A stretch of DNA of 64,000 nt from a virus. The DNA lies in IMG/VR virus record IMGVR_UViG_3300001450_009970, positions 44,412 through 108,411 of that record; one strand, 5' to 3'. Of this stretch, positions 53,511 through 61,080 are shown piece after piece (the stretch's first letter is position 1; every line of letters starts with the position of its first letter). The notes under the pieces were generated by a model that was not told the DNA's origin, ran no database searches, and was given only the letters and a program-made list of their open reading frames with translations. A program made the position numbers and the translations under genes.

Positions 53511-54824
53511 TTAGTATACTTTTAATTTTGTTGGTTTTATCTTTGTATATTCAACAACTTTTACATTGCTTTTAAGTGAAGCACTATCGCTAATATTTCC
53601 TTCTCTAAAAATACCGCCATTCATAGTTCCATTGAATATTGTTTCCTTACCGTTAACATAACAATCAAAAATATCTACAGTGGAATTGCAATATGAATTT
53701 TTAAGTTTTGAATTTTTAATTTCTGTATTTGCATAAATATTGTTTACTTCTATATTAGAATTAATTACAGTACATTTATATAAATTACATTTATTTAATA
53801 CTGAATCATAAATTTCTGAATCAACAACTTCAATATCTCTTAGATTTAATGATTTAAATTTTGCATCCTTGATTTGCATCCTAGATAAAAATGTATCATA
53901 ATTAATAGAGCCTGTTTTTAAATTGCTATTAACTAATATACAAAAAATTTTATCTTTAATTTTTGGCCAATGAGTTTTTAATACCTGCTCATTATCATTA
54001 AGATCGACTGTTAATTTTAATTCTGGAAATTCCTTTTTGAATTTCATCGGTGATTCATAACCTATTAAAACATCACGTAAATCATCAAGAATTAATTCTA
54101 ATTTAATTCTATTTTTTTCAGTATATTCATTAGAATTTAAAGTTGATGCTAAACTTATCATATAATAGTCTACACAATCTAATGCCTCATTTATTTTCTT
54201 TTCATATTTTTCACCACCAATATAGTTAAATCCTATTTGATTAGTCAATATGCCAGTATAATCAATTCCGTACAAATTACTATTAGGAAGTTTATATCTA
54301 GTAGAATCTATAGTTTTTATATTATCAACAATTTTATTTACAGGTACAATATGATACATCGAACGCACAAATGGAGAGTCCTTCTGTAGTTCAAATTTTG
54401 ACCATATAAGACTCTCATCAAAATTCAATATGTACCTTAATCTATCTATATTTGATACATCAGGGATCAACTGTGAACCTTCTGCAACACTTAATTTGAC
54501 TCTAAGAAATGTTTTAGGATCTGTATAACCAAATTCACGTATTTTTTCAAATACTTTAATAATTGTTAATCTAGCAGTTTGATAATCTAGATTGCCTGTT
54601 ATTAATTGTACGTATGGATTTAAAAATGCATTATTGAATTTCAATTTATATGTGTAATCATCACATATTATATTGTCTTCGTTATCTTTAATTATTTCTT
54701 TGTTAAGATGATCCTTTAGAATTTGTACTGTTTTATCAACGCCATAATAAGAAAAGAATTCAAATTTTAATTGAATTTCAAACTGATTATAAACTTTGCT
54801 ATATTTTACAGGATCAAATGACAT
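53511..54824 (-). CDS. Protein with helical body and C-terminal beta-helix
   Basis: The 437-residue protein has an N-terminal alpha/beta half (FEIQLKFEFFSYYGVDKTVQ) that I do not recognise. From about 325 it has a repeated short-strand pattern (DAKFKSLNLRDIEVVDSEIY, then SVLNKCNLYKCTVINSNIEV), a pentapeptide-like right-handed beta-helix that runs nearly to the end. It opens the long tail operon from the motif at 54843-54851, directly before the gene at 52760 and gp25. An adaptor in the tail or a chaperone is possible. Confidence 0.72.
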   Translation of the reverse strand: MSFDPVKYSKVYNQFEIQLKFEFFSYYGVDKTVQILKDHLNKEIIKDNEDNIICDDYTYKLKFNNAFLNPYVQLITGNLDYQTARLTIIKVFEKIREFGYTDPKTFLRVKLSVAEGSQLIPDVSNIDRLRYILNFDESLIWSKFELQKDSPFVRSMYHIVPVNKIVDNIKTIDSTRYKLPNSNLYGIDYTGILTNQIGFNYIGGEKYEKKINEALDCVDYYMISLASTLNSNEYTEKNRIKLELILDDLRDVLIGYESPMKFKKEFPELKLTVDLNDNEQVLKTHWPKIKDKIFCILVNSNLKTGSINYDTFLSRMQIKDAKFKSLNLRDIEVVDSEIYDSVLNKCNLYKCTVINSNIEVNNIYANTEIKNSKLKNSYCNSTVDIFDCYVNGKETIFNGTMNGGIFREGNISDSASLKSNVKVVEYTKIKPTKLKVY

Positions 54825-54842
54825 GGATATATTACGTTTAAG

Positions 54843-54851
54843 TTATATATC
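54843..54851 (-). promoter_or_regulatory. Late-promoter-like motif GATATATAA at the head of the tail operon
   Basis: The minus strand reads AAGTAGATATATAACTTAAA and ends 18 bases before the 53511-54824 start. No other intergenic copy occurs until 29011, so it may drive about 25 kb of wedge and fibre genes. An internal copy at 35805-35813 may add transcripts. Confidence 0.68.
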
Positions 54852-54872
54852 TACTTTGCTAATTGATGAATT

Positions 54873-56351
54873 TTACTTTACCTTGATTCCGTATGTTTTA
54901 TCAGACTTAGCTAAGGCTGTATCGTATTTTCCATCAAACCCGCTTACAACAAAAGTTTTTTGTGGATTGACAACGACTCCTATTTTTTCCATCAATTCCC
55001 TATTAATAAGCATAGGAGTAGATTTAGATGAACGATCAACAACGCTAAAATGCATTTTACTATATGATATTCCTCTAAATTTAATATCAAGTTCTATTAT
55101 AGGACGTTTTGTAACCGTATCACCTACTTCGGCATTAGCGTAACCAACAATTTTTGATTTCATTTTTTTATTTCCAGCAGACCAATTTAAATAGCCATTT
55201 TTTTCTGACATTTTATCCGCATGAACTGATGACGATTTAGTACCGTTTCCACTATCAAATTTAGCAACATATTCACCAAATCCAGTAAGATTAACAACTT
55301 CCATATATCCTATTTCAGTAACATTGACAGACCAATTAGATTTATCTTTTATGAAATCTATAATATCTTGTAATATAGATTTTCCAATAACTTTTTTAAT
55401 TCCTTTAGTCCCAGGAGAAGCATTTACTTCAAGTATATAATTCTTTTTAGTTTTATCATCAACAATAATATCAACACCACACCAATGACATCCCATAGCA
55501 TCTGCAGCCTTAACTGCTAAATTAATTTGTTCTTCAGTTAATTTTACATTTTCAACAGATCCACCAAGTGAATGATTAGTTCTAAAATCTTTTTTGTCTC
55601 CTCTATTACGTCGCATATATCCAATGATTTTAACATTGTCTTTATTGTTTCCGTGATAGTCAAATCTTTTAGTTAAGACCTGAATTCTAATATCGTAATC
55701 CGAATCAATTTTTTCTTGAATTAAAGTTTCAGTATCAGAAAGTTTCCACATTGTCTGTAAAACAGATTTAAGCGATCCTTGTGAATCAATAATAGAAACA
55801 CCTATTCCTTGAGATCCTGAAAGAGTCTTTAAAATTATAGGAAATTTTCCACCTATTTTTTTAATTGCATCATCTAATGAATCTATACTAGGAACTAATG
55901 CCGTTCTAGGCGTCGGTAATAAATGCTGCTCTAGTTTTTGTGCAGTTAAATATTTATTTTCACAATCCAGGATTGAAGATAATGAATTAATGCAGAAGAA
56001 TCCATTACTTTCAAATAATGATAGAATTCCACGAGTATATGTGTTTTTTACAACACCACGTCTAGCTATTATAACAGTATTTTCTTTATTAATAACAAAT
56101 CCTTTTGATTCACCTTTATTTGTTAGCGTAATATTTCCATCATCATCTGGATCACTAATAGTACAGTCTTTTAAGCAAAATAAAAATCCGTTCATTCCAG
56201 AATTTACAGCCTTTTCAATTAAAAACTGTGGTGTATCTTGTGAATCTGGATCTACTGGCGTATTTGTCATTACAACAAGATTTAATTTATTACCTAGCTG
56301 AACTGCTTCAGTTAGCATATCATCAAATCTCTTGAACCTTATATTTTGCAT
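54873..56351 (-). CDS. Capsid-tagged RimK-like ATP-grasp ligase fused to a RimB-like retropepsin domain
   Basis: The 492-residue protein starts MQNIRFKRFDDMLTEAVQLG, matching the capsid tag with a cut candidate after LTE (residue 15). Residues 25-330 form a RimK-type ATP-grasp enzyme: K175 and GSQGIGV 179-185 (ATP loop), LIQEKIDSDYDIRI, GVDIIVDD, and metal ligands in ILEVNASPG (E308, N310). RimK adds glutamates to the C-terminus of ribosomal protein S6. Residues 350-492 resemble the RimB retropepsin-like domain (EYVAKFDSGNGTKSSSVHAD with D366; FSVVDRSSKSTPMLINRELM). The variant FDSGNGTKSSS for the usual DTGAxTSS keeps the Asp. The gene is monocistronic with its own promoter motif. Confidence 0.87.
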   Translation of the reverse strand: MQNIRFKRFDDMLTEAVQLGNKLNLVVMTNTPVDPDSQDTPQFLIEKAVNSGMNGFLFCLKDCTISDPDDDGNITLTNKGESKGFVINKENTVIIARRGVVKNTYTRGILSLFESNGFFCINSLSSILDCENKYLTAQKLEQHLLPTPRTALVPSIDSLDDAIKKIGGKFPIILKTLSGSQGIGVSIIDSQGSLKSVLQTMWKLSDTETLIQEKIDSDYDIRIQVLTKRFDYHGNNKDNVKIIGYMRRNRGDKKDFRTNHSLGGSVENVKLTEEQINLAVKAADAMGCHWCGVDIIVDDKTKKNYILEVNASPGTKGIKKVIGKSILQDIIDFIKDKSNWSVNVTEIGYMEVVNLTGFGEYVAKFDSGNGTKSSSVHADKMSEKNGYLNWSAGNKKMKSKIVGYANAEVGDTVTKRPIIELDIKFRGISYSKMHFSVVDRSSKSTPMLINRELMEKIGVVVNPQKTFVVSGFDGKYDTALAKSDKTYGIKVK

Positions 56352-56368
56352 GTGAATACTTATTTTAG

Positions 56369-56377
56369 TTATTTATC
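56369..56377 (-). promoter_or_regulatory. Late-promoter-like motif GATAAATAA before the RimK-like gene
   Basis: The minus strand reads ATTTAGATAAATAACTAAAA and ends 17 bases before the start of the RimK-RimB-like gene. It follows the terminator of the S1-like gene. Confidence 0.65.
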
Positions 56378-56386
56378 TAAATTAAA

Positions 56387-56412
56387 AATGGAGGAAACTT
56401 AATTCCTCCATT
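56387..56412 (-). terminator. Rho-independent terminator after the S1-like gene
   Basis: The arms AATGGAGGAA (56387-56396) and TTCCTCCATT (56403-56412) form a 10-bp stem with a 6-base loop, followed on the minus strand by T-rich sequence. It isolates the S1-like gene as a single-gene unit. Confidence 0.85.
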
Positions 56413-56416
56413 GATT

Positions 56417-57559
56417 CTATAATTTAAAAAATAGCTTTTTTGATTCTTTATCTATTCGATACAGATCGACTGTTATATCATCACCCTGTTCGAGTTCAAT
56501 ATTAAGACCTTCATATTCAGATTTATGAAGCAGTCCTGTTATTTTAGGTTCTAGTTCAACAAATAATCCGAATCGAGTTATATTTCTAATTTTACCAGTA
56601 ACGCTACTAGGAACTTTATATCGTTTTTCAATATCATCCCAAGGATCAAGTTCTTCAATTATTTCTTTTTGAGTAAGAACAATTCTAAATGCATCTACAA
56701 CCTCTTTAATTTTAAATTCTATTGAATCTCCTGGCTTGATACTTCTACTATTAAATTCTTCAAATGATTTCGAATCTAATTCAGATTTATGAATTAATCC
56801 AGTAAGACAACTATCAAATTCTACAAAAATACCTATCTTTGATGCGCCTGTTACAAATCCAGTTTTAGTCTCACCTTGAACGAGATTTGCTGCAGCTTCA
56901 GGAACCTGAGTTTTTAGAAATGCTCTATGTGAAACTACAATATAATTTTTACCTGAATCATAATTGATAGGACATACATAAATATCTTGTCCTAATAAAG
57001 ATTCAAAGTTTGTTAATTTATTCATACCACCTTGTGATCCAGGCATAAATACTTCAATACCTCCTATATCTAGAAAATATCCACCGTAAACTAGGGTTTT
57101 AACTTTTGCAGGATATGCAAAATTAGCACCAATATTAGATTTTATTTCTTCAAACCTACGTTTCTTAATACCGTCAGTATAGGATCCTACAATATTATAA
57201 TTTTTTGATTTTTGCTTATTTGAAACTTCTTTTAATAAGACTTCTATTGAATCACCTTCATTAAGATCCTCAATAAATTCTGGACTTTCTTTTGATAAAT
57301 CTAGATATGCTGATTCTCTCCAGTTAATGTCTACTTCTAAATAGCCATTACTCTTTTTTACTATTGTTCCTTGTGTAATTGTTTTGCTAGAAGGTTTTTT
57401 GAAATCTTTGCCTTCCCAGTGAGATGTTAATGTGTCGTAATATTCTTGTGCATAATCTTCTTTTGAAAGAATTTTTTCACCATTAGATGTTATTACTGTT
57501 GAGGTTTTTGTTGACCAATCGAAATTATCAATTGGTGATACATGATTGTACGCTGACAT
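56417..57559 (-). CDS. Ribosomal protein S1-like RNA-binding protein with four S1 domains
   Basis: The 380-residue protein consists almost entirely of S1-type OB folds, at about 48-116 (GTIVKKSNGYLEVDINWRES), 140-205 (AKVKTLVYGGYFLDIGGIEV), 222-292 (GFVTGASKIGIFVEFDSCLT, then GLIHKSEL) and 312-380 (GKIRNITRFGLFVELEPKIT, then GLLHKSEY). Domains 3 and 4 are the clearest, with GxFVE and G-L-x-H-x-S motifs. Bacterial bS1 unfolds mRNA and brings it to the 30S subunit. In a phage whose genes lack Shine-Dalgarno sequences, a private S1-like factor could favour phage mRNA; that is inference. It has its own promoter motif (57592-57600) and terminator. Confidence 0.88.
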   Translation of the reverse strand: MSAYNHVSPIDNFDWSTKTSTVITSNGEKILSKEDYAQEYYDTLTSHWEGKDFKKPSSKTITQGTIVKKSNGYLEVDINWRESAYLDLSKESPEFIEDLNEGDSIEVLLKEVSNKQKSKNYNIVGSYTDGIKKRRFEEIKSNIGANFAYPAKVKTLVYGGYFLDIGGIEVFMPGSQGGMNKLTNFESLLGQDIYVCPINYDSGKNYIVVSHRAFLKTQVPEAAANLVQGETKTGFVTGASKIGIFVEFDSCLTGLIHKSELDSKSFEEFNSRSIKPGDSIEFKIKEVVDAFRIVLTQKEIIEELDPWDDIEKRYKVPSSVTGKIRNITRFGLFVELEPKITGLLHKSEYEGLNIELEQGDDITVDLYRIDKESKKLFFKL

Positions 57560-57591
57560 TTTTTTAAGTTTAAGTAAATAATTAATATAGG

Positions 57592-57600
57592 TTATATATC
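57592..57600 (-). promoter_or_regulatory. Late-promoter-like motif GATATATAA before the S1-like gene
   Basis: The minus strand reads CTAGGGATATATAACCTATA and ends 32 bases before the S1-like start codon, a longer spacing than for most copies. Confidence 0.62.
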
Positions 57601-57607
57601 CCTAGTA

Positions 57608-58060
57608 TTATTTGAATTTCTTTATAAGATCTGTAATATCAATATGAACACCTACCATTCTTACCGGCTTATCATCATCCCATTCACAAACACAACCACG
57701 ACACAAAATATCTACAGTATGTCCTAATTTATGTTTATATCTAGATATAACTTCAAATTTAATTTTTCCTTTTGATTTTACGTGATCTGCAAATTGTTGA
57801 AGAGCATCAGTTAAATCATCCGAATGAATTAATTTCATCCATGTACTGGTTGAATTTTCTAATTCACTGTCGCTATATCCTAATTGATTTTTCCATGAGG
57901 GACTTAAATATTCATAGTTAGTAACAATATTCCAATCCCAGTATCCATCTAAAGTATTATCAAGTACATCGGTTAATGTCTGATTTTCGCTAGCAAGATT
58001 CAACTCTATTTTATTTAAAGTATCTGTTAGCTCTTTTATTTTTTTTAAATTATCTGGCAT
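57608..58060 (-). CDS. Stand-alone PAS-domain protein
   Basis: The 150-residue protein is a short coiled-coil lead (5-28) followed by one PAS_3-type fold (28-145): LDNTLDGYWDWNIVTNYEYL, SPSWKNQLGYSDSEL, WMKLIHSDDLTDAL, then DILCRGCVCEWDDDKPVRMV and GVHIDITD. There is no kinase, cyclase or DNA-binding part. PAS domains sense ligands or redox state or mediate dimerisation in host signalling proteins. This one could bind and poison host PAS kinases, or sense a ligand in the virion or cell. It lies two bases after the TM coiled-coil gene, in a three-gene late unit. Confidence 0.88.
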   Translation of the reverse strand: MPDNLKKIKELTDTLNKIELNLASENQTLTDVLDNTLDGYWDWNIVTNYEYLSPSWKNQLGYSDSELENSTSTWMKLIHSDDLTDALQQFADHVKSKGKIKFEVISRYKHKLGHTVDILCRGCVCEWDDDKPVRMVGVHIDITDLIKKFK

Positions 58061-58062
58061 AT

Positions 58063-58422
58063 TTAAAAAATTTTATCTTTAAAAAAGACTATAATAACCC
58101 AAAGAACCTGTACTGCAATTCCAACTCCAACAACTAATTGCCATTTAGATTTTTGATGATACAATTCATCTTTTGCTTCTTTCATTTGAGATGGCGACCA
58201 TACTTCATTAACCTTTTCCTTGAATTCTTTAAGTTCGTTTACTTCTCGTTCAGTTGTCTTAAAATCTGATAAAGTCTCATTAATTTCTTTAAATCTTTTG
58301 TCCATATCAGCACGAAGTCGTTCCTGTCCTGTAGTCAATTGCTCTAATTGAGCGAGCACTAATCGTCCATATTCAGACCATCCGTTTTTTGGAGTATTTT
58401 TATTTTCGTTAGACATAATCAT
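58063..58422 (-). CDS. Coiled-coil protein with C-terminal membrane helix
   Basis: The 119-residue protein has a polar N-terminus, a coiled coil (residues 25-75: QERLRADMDKRFKEINETLS) and a C-terminal transmembrane helix (LVVGVGIAVQVLWVIIVFF, about 95-114) with a short basic end. The layout resembles XhlA-type lysis accessory proteins and tail-anchored signalling adaptors. It overlaps the upstream 71-residue gene by four bases. With no lysozyme in the window, a lysis role is only possible. Confidence 0.72.
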   Translation of the reverse strand: MIMSNENKNTPKNGWSEYGRLVLAQLEQLTTGQERLRADMDKRFKEINETLSDFKTTEREVNELKEFKEKVNEVWSPSQMKEAKDELYHQKSKWQLVVGVGIAVQVLWVIIVFFKDKIF

Positions 58423-58634
58423 TGAGATGAAAGCAATGCAAGTAACCTATTACACATATTCTCATAATGTTTAATTTTTGTACCGGGTTTTTCAAGTGTT
58501 GCAATTATCTTCATTTCAGCATGAAGTAAACTTTGAATATCATTAAGAATTTCCATATATCTAGGAGAATCATTTGGATAGTTTTCTAACGTATCCAACA
58601 ATATTCTTAGATTTATGATATTTTCACTTGCCAT
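58419..58634 (-). CDS. Small helical protein, unknown function
   Basis: The 71-residue protein (MASENIINLRILLDTLENYP) is predicted all-helical with two amphipathic helices. It is the first gene after the motif 58643-58651 and overlaps the coiled-coil membrane protein by four bases. No family is recognised. Confidence 0.65.
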   Translation of the reverse strand: MASENIINLRILLDTLENYPNDSPRYMEILNDIQSLLHAEMKIIATLEKPGTKIKHYENMCNRLLALLSSQ

Positions 58635-58642
58635 AATATGAT

Positions 58643-58651
58643 TTATATATC
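58643..58651 (-). promoter_or_regulatory. Late-promoter-like motif GATATATAA, short spacing
   Basis: The minus strand reads CTTTAGATATATAAATCATA and ends only 8 bases before the 58419-58634 start codon, so transcripts would be nearly leaderless. It should drive the 58634-57608 unit. Confidence 0.58.
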
Positions 58652-58657
58652 TAAAGT

Positions 58658-58900
58658 TTATGTTATAACTCCTATACTGCTTCCAGTACCAGCACCTACT
58701 TGAGCTACTGCTGATCCTGTAGTAGCAACAACTGTTAATATCGGTACTGTTATTGTTTGTGATCTTATATATGCATCTATTGCGGTTGCTAAATCTGCAG
58801 CAACTTTGTCAATGGCAGCTTTTGATTTTGTATCTGGTGCATCAAGACTACCTAATGCTGCTGCTATTTGAAGTTCGAATGGTTTTTTTATTAGTGGCAT
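58658..58900 (-). CDS. Small protein of the hub region, unknown function
   Basis: The 80-residue protein starts MPLIKKPFELQIAAALGSLD and has an Ala-rich helical middle (KAAIDKVAADLATAIDAYIR) and a Gly/Ala/Val-rich end (ATTGSAVAQVGAGTGSSIGV). It follows the gp5-like spike gene and is probably a small virion or assembly protein. Confidence 0.65.
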   Translation of the reverse strand: MPLIKKPFELQIAAALGSLDAPDTKSKAAIDKVAADLATAIDAYIRSQTITVPILTVVATTGSAVAQVGAGTGSSIGVIT

Positions 58901-58928
58901 AATTATATGATTTAATTTAATTTAATTA

Positions 58929-59738
58929 TTATGATTTTGATGGACCGTCGACAGAAACAGTATTACTTCTTGTCTGTGGTATTTCTTTTGAATCTATAGA
59001 AGTAAGTGCAGGTGTAATTGGTGCTACTGCAGCCAATAATGCTGCATATTCAGGTACTAATCCTGTAGTAAATGGGACTGCACCAGCCGCGGCTCCATTT
59101 TTTGTAGCAAATTCAATTACTGCATCATTCAATGCTTTTAATTGATCAGATAATGCGGTTAATGCTGTTACATTTTTTTCACCTAAAACTGCGGGTTCAT
59201 CACTAATGGTTTCTGTTCCAATGCTAATATGATCTTCCTGTATATGAACTACCTTTCCAGCCGCATGTTCAAGATAAATTGTATTATCTGGTCGTATATT
59301 TATTTGGCTTAAATTATAGTCAATCATTAAGCCCTTTTCTATAGTGTAAAATATTTTAAGACCGCCTTCAATCTCGGTATCATACATTAATACTTGAGCA
59401 GTTGCATAATTATCACCTGTTATTTCAGCAGATAATTCTTCAGACAAATGTTGAATATATGTATAGATTGGCGTATATAAATTACTATTTTCAAATTGTA
59501 CATTAACAATCGATCCGATCTTGGGTAATGAAAATTGACCCGAGCCTGTAGCACTTCCTGCACTTGTCATAAATCCTGAAGGACTTGCCCATGGAATTTG
59601 TGCATCTTCTAGTTTATCAAATTTACCAAAAACTTTTACGCGTACGCGACCTTTTTCTAGCGGATCTAATATATCAACTACTTCACCTAACCAGTCCATT
59701 TGACCGATCTTATCGTTTGTCATTTCTGATGTCTTCAT
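58929..59738 (-). CDS. Baseplate hub spike protein, gp5-like OB fold and beta-helix, no lysozyme
   Basis: The 269-residue protein has an N-terminal gp5/GpV OB fold (WLGEVVDILDPLEKGRVRVK, then IPWASPSGFM and SLPKIGSIVNVQFENSNLYT, about 15-110). A short strand-rich section follows (GLKIFYTIEKGLMIDYNLSQ; PDNTIYLEHAAGKVVHIQED), fitting a spike beta-helix, and then a C-terminal helical tail. T4 gp5 has 575 residues with a lysozyme domain in the middle; none is present here. The start overlaps the preceding gene by one base (59738). Confidence 0.82.
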   Translation of the reverse strand: MKTSEMTNDKIGQMDWLGEVVDILDPLEKGRVRVKVFGKFDKLEDAQIPWASPSGFMTSAGSATGSGQFSLPKIGSIVNVQFENSNLYTPIYTYIQHLSEELSAEITGDNYATAQVLMYDTEIEGGLKIFYTIEKGLMIDYNLSQINIRPDNTIYLEHAAGKVVHIQEDHISIGTETISDEPAVLGEKNVTALTALSDQLKALNDAVIEFATKNGAAAGAVPFTTGLVPEYAALLAAVAPITPALTSIDSKEIPQTRSNTVSVDGPSKS

Positions 59739-61066
59739 TATGGATAAACTGTTTTAGGCGATACATCTGAATCAGTATCATTATTTAAACTAGGTCCAGA
59801 AGTATTATTTCCACTAGCTGTAGTAGTATCATTATTTAAACTAACACCTTCGGTATTATTTCCATCTGCTCGATCAGTTCTATTTGCTAAGCTAGCACCT
59901 TCAGTATTATTTCCACCTGCTCGATCAGTTCTATTTGCTAAACTTCCGCTTTCACTATTTGAATTTTTAGGACCATTTGGACCTCTTAATTTATTTGTAA
60001 TGTTATTTAATGATACAGATTCACCACCGATAGCATCTAATACCATACTAGCAACACCAATTTTTGCAGCATCAACCTTTTCGCCTATAAATCCACGAGC
60101 TAAACTTGTTGCAATTCCAGTAGCTTTATCTGCAATAAAATCACCTAGATTTGAATCATCAGGCTTATCAAATGCAGCTATATCCAATCCACCGGTAACA
60201 ATATCAGCAATTTTTTCATTACCAAATATCATATAAACATTTTCTTCTACGATGCTTTTTGTATTGATTTTTATTGATTGAATACCGGTTGTCATTGCAT
60301 CGCCTTTATTATTTAAAGACGCAAATATACCTGATCCACTTTCTAAATCAATAGTACATTTATGTAATGAAAATAGCATTCGAGTCGTATTTTCCATAGA
60401 TGATTGTTTATCATTAGGTCCTGTAATTTTAGACCAGATTCCTTTAGCGGCCTTTCCAAAGTCAGTGCCCTTTACATCATTAAATTTAGATTTTACATTT
60501 TTACCTGTAAATTCACCAAAAGGATTTTTAGGGTACGGATCACCAACAAATGTAGAATTGAAAACATATACACCCATATTGAATTTACGTAAATTATGAG
60601 GAACTACTTCTCTAATATTTTCAAAATCAAAACAAGCCTTACGATATAAATCTATAAGTCCAGTCATTTTAAATGTGACATCATCGAGACATTCAATTGT
60701 AATATCTTTTGATACTACTGGATTTGAAAAATCTCGTTTCCAGATTTCATCTAATCCTTCGATAGCTTGGAAATACCAAGACATATCATTACTTATAAAC
60801 TTAAGAACTTCAACAAAATGCTTTAAATATGCAGCTCGTTCTAATTCATTAATTGACAATAAATATGAATGTGCAGTATTTTTATTTGTTTCATCTATAG
60901 TTAATAAAGGACTTGTATTAAAATCAAACATCAAACGAAATGCAATTATTGATGGATCCTGAGTAGTCATAAAAGTATTAGTCTCAAAAAATAAATTAGT
61001 TTTTTGAAACCTCGACATTTCAGGGTCCTTATATTTATTTAAAAGAAAATCGTCAATTAATGCCAT
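59738..61066 (-). CDS. Hub/tail-tube associated protein with 17-residue C-terminal repeats
   Basis: The 442-residue protein begins MALIDDFLLNKYKDPEMSRF. Residues 1-360 are mixed alpha/beta (SIIAFRLMFDFNTSPLLTID; TRMLFSLHKCTIDLESGSGI), probably tail-tube or hub related. A Gly/Ala-rich helical section follows (FIADKATGIATSLARGFIGE). From about 375 it has tandem 17-residue repeats (SLANRTDRAGGNNTEGA, then SLANRTDRADGNNTEGV, then a diverged SLNNDTTTASGNNTSGP). No family is recognised. It lies 14 bases after the gp27-like gene and overlaps the spike gene. Confidence 0.72.
   Translation of the reverse strand: MALIDDFLLNKYKDPEMSRFQKTNLFFETNTFMTTQDPSIIAFRLMFDFNTSPLLTIDETNKNTAHSYLLSINELERAAYLKHFVEVLKFISNDMSWYFQAIEGLDEIWKRDFSNPVVSKDITIECLDDVTFKMTGLIDLYRKACFDFENIREVVPHNLRKFNMGVYVFNSTFVGDPYPKNPFGEFTGKNVKSKFNDVKGTDFGKAAKGIWSKITGPNDKQSSMENTTRMLFSLHKCTIDLESGSGIFASLNNKGDAMTTGIQSIKINTKSIVEENVYMIFGNEKIADIVTGGLDIAAFDKPDDSNLGDFIADKATGIATSLARGFIGEKVDAAKIGVASMVLDAIGGESVSLNNITNKLRGPNGPKNSNSESGSLANRTDRAGGNNTEGASLANRTDRADGNNTEGVSLNNDTTTASGNNTSGPSLNNDTDSDVSPKTVYP
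59780..59949. repeat. Tandem 51-bp repeat, about 3.3 copies
   Basis: Units at 59780-59830, 59831-59881 and 59882-59932, plus a partial fourth, encode the 17-residue repeats at the C-terminus of the 59738-61066 protein. Units 2 and 3 are the most alike; unit 1 is more diverged. Copy number may vary between strains. Confidence 0.88.
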
Positions 61067-61080
61067 AAAAGTTTAATATT

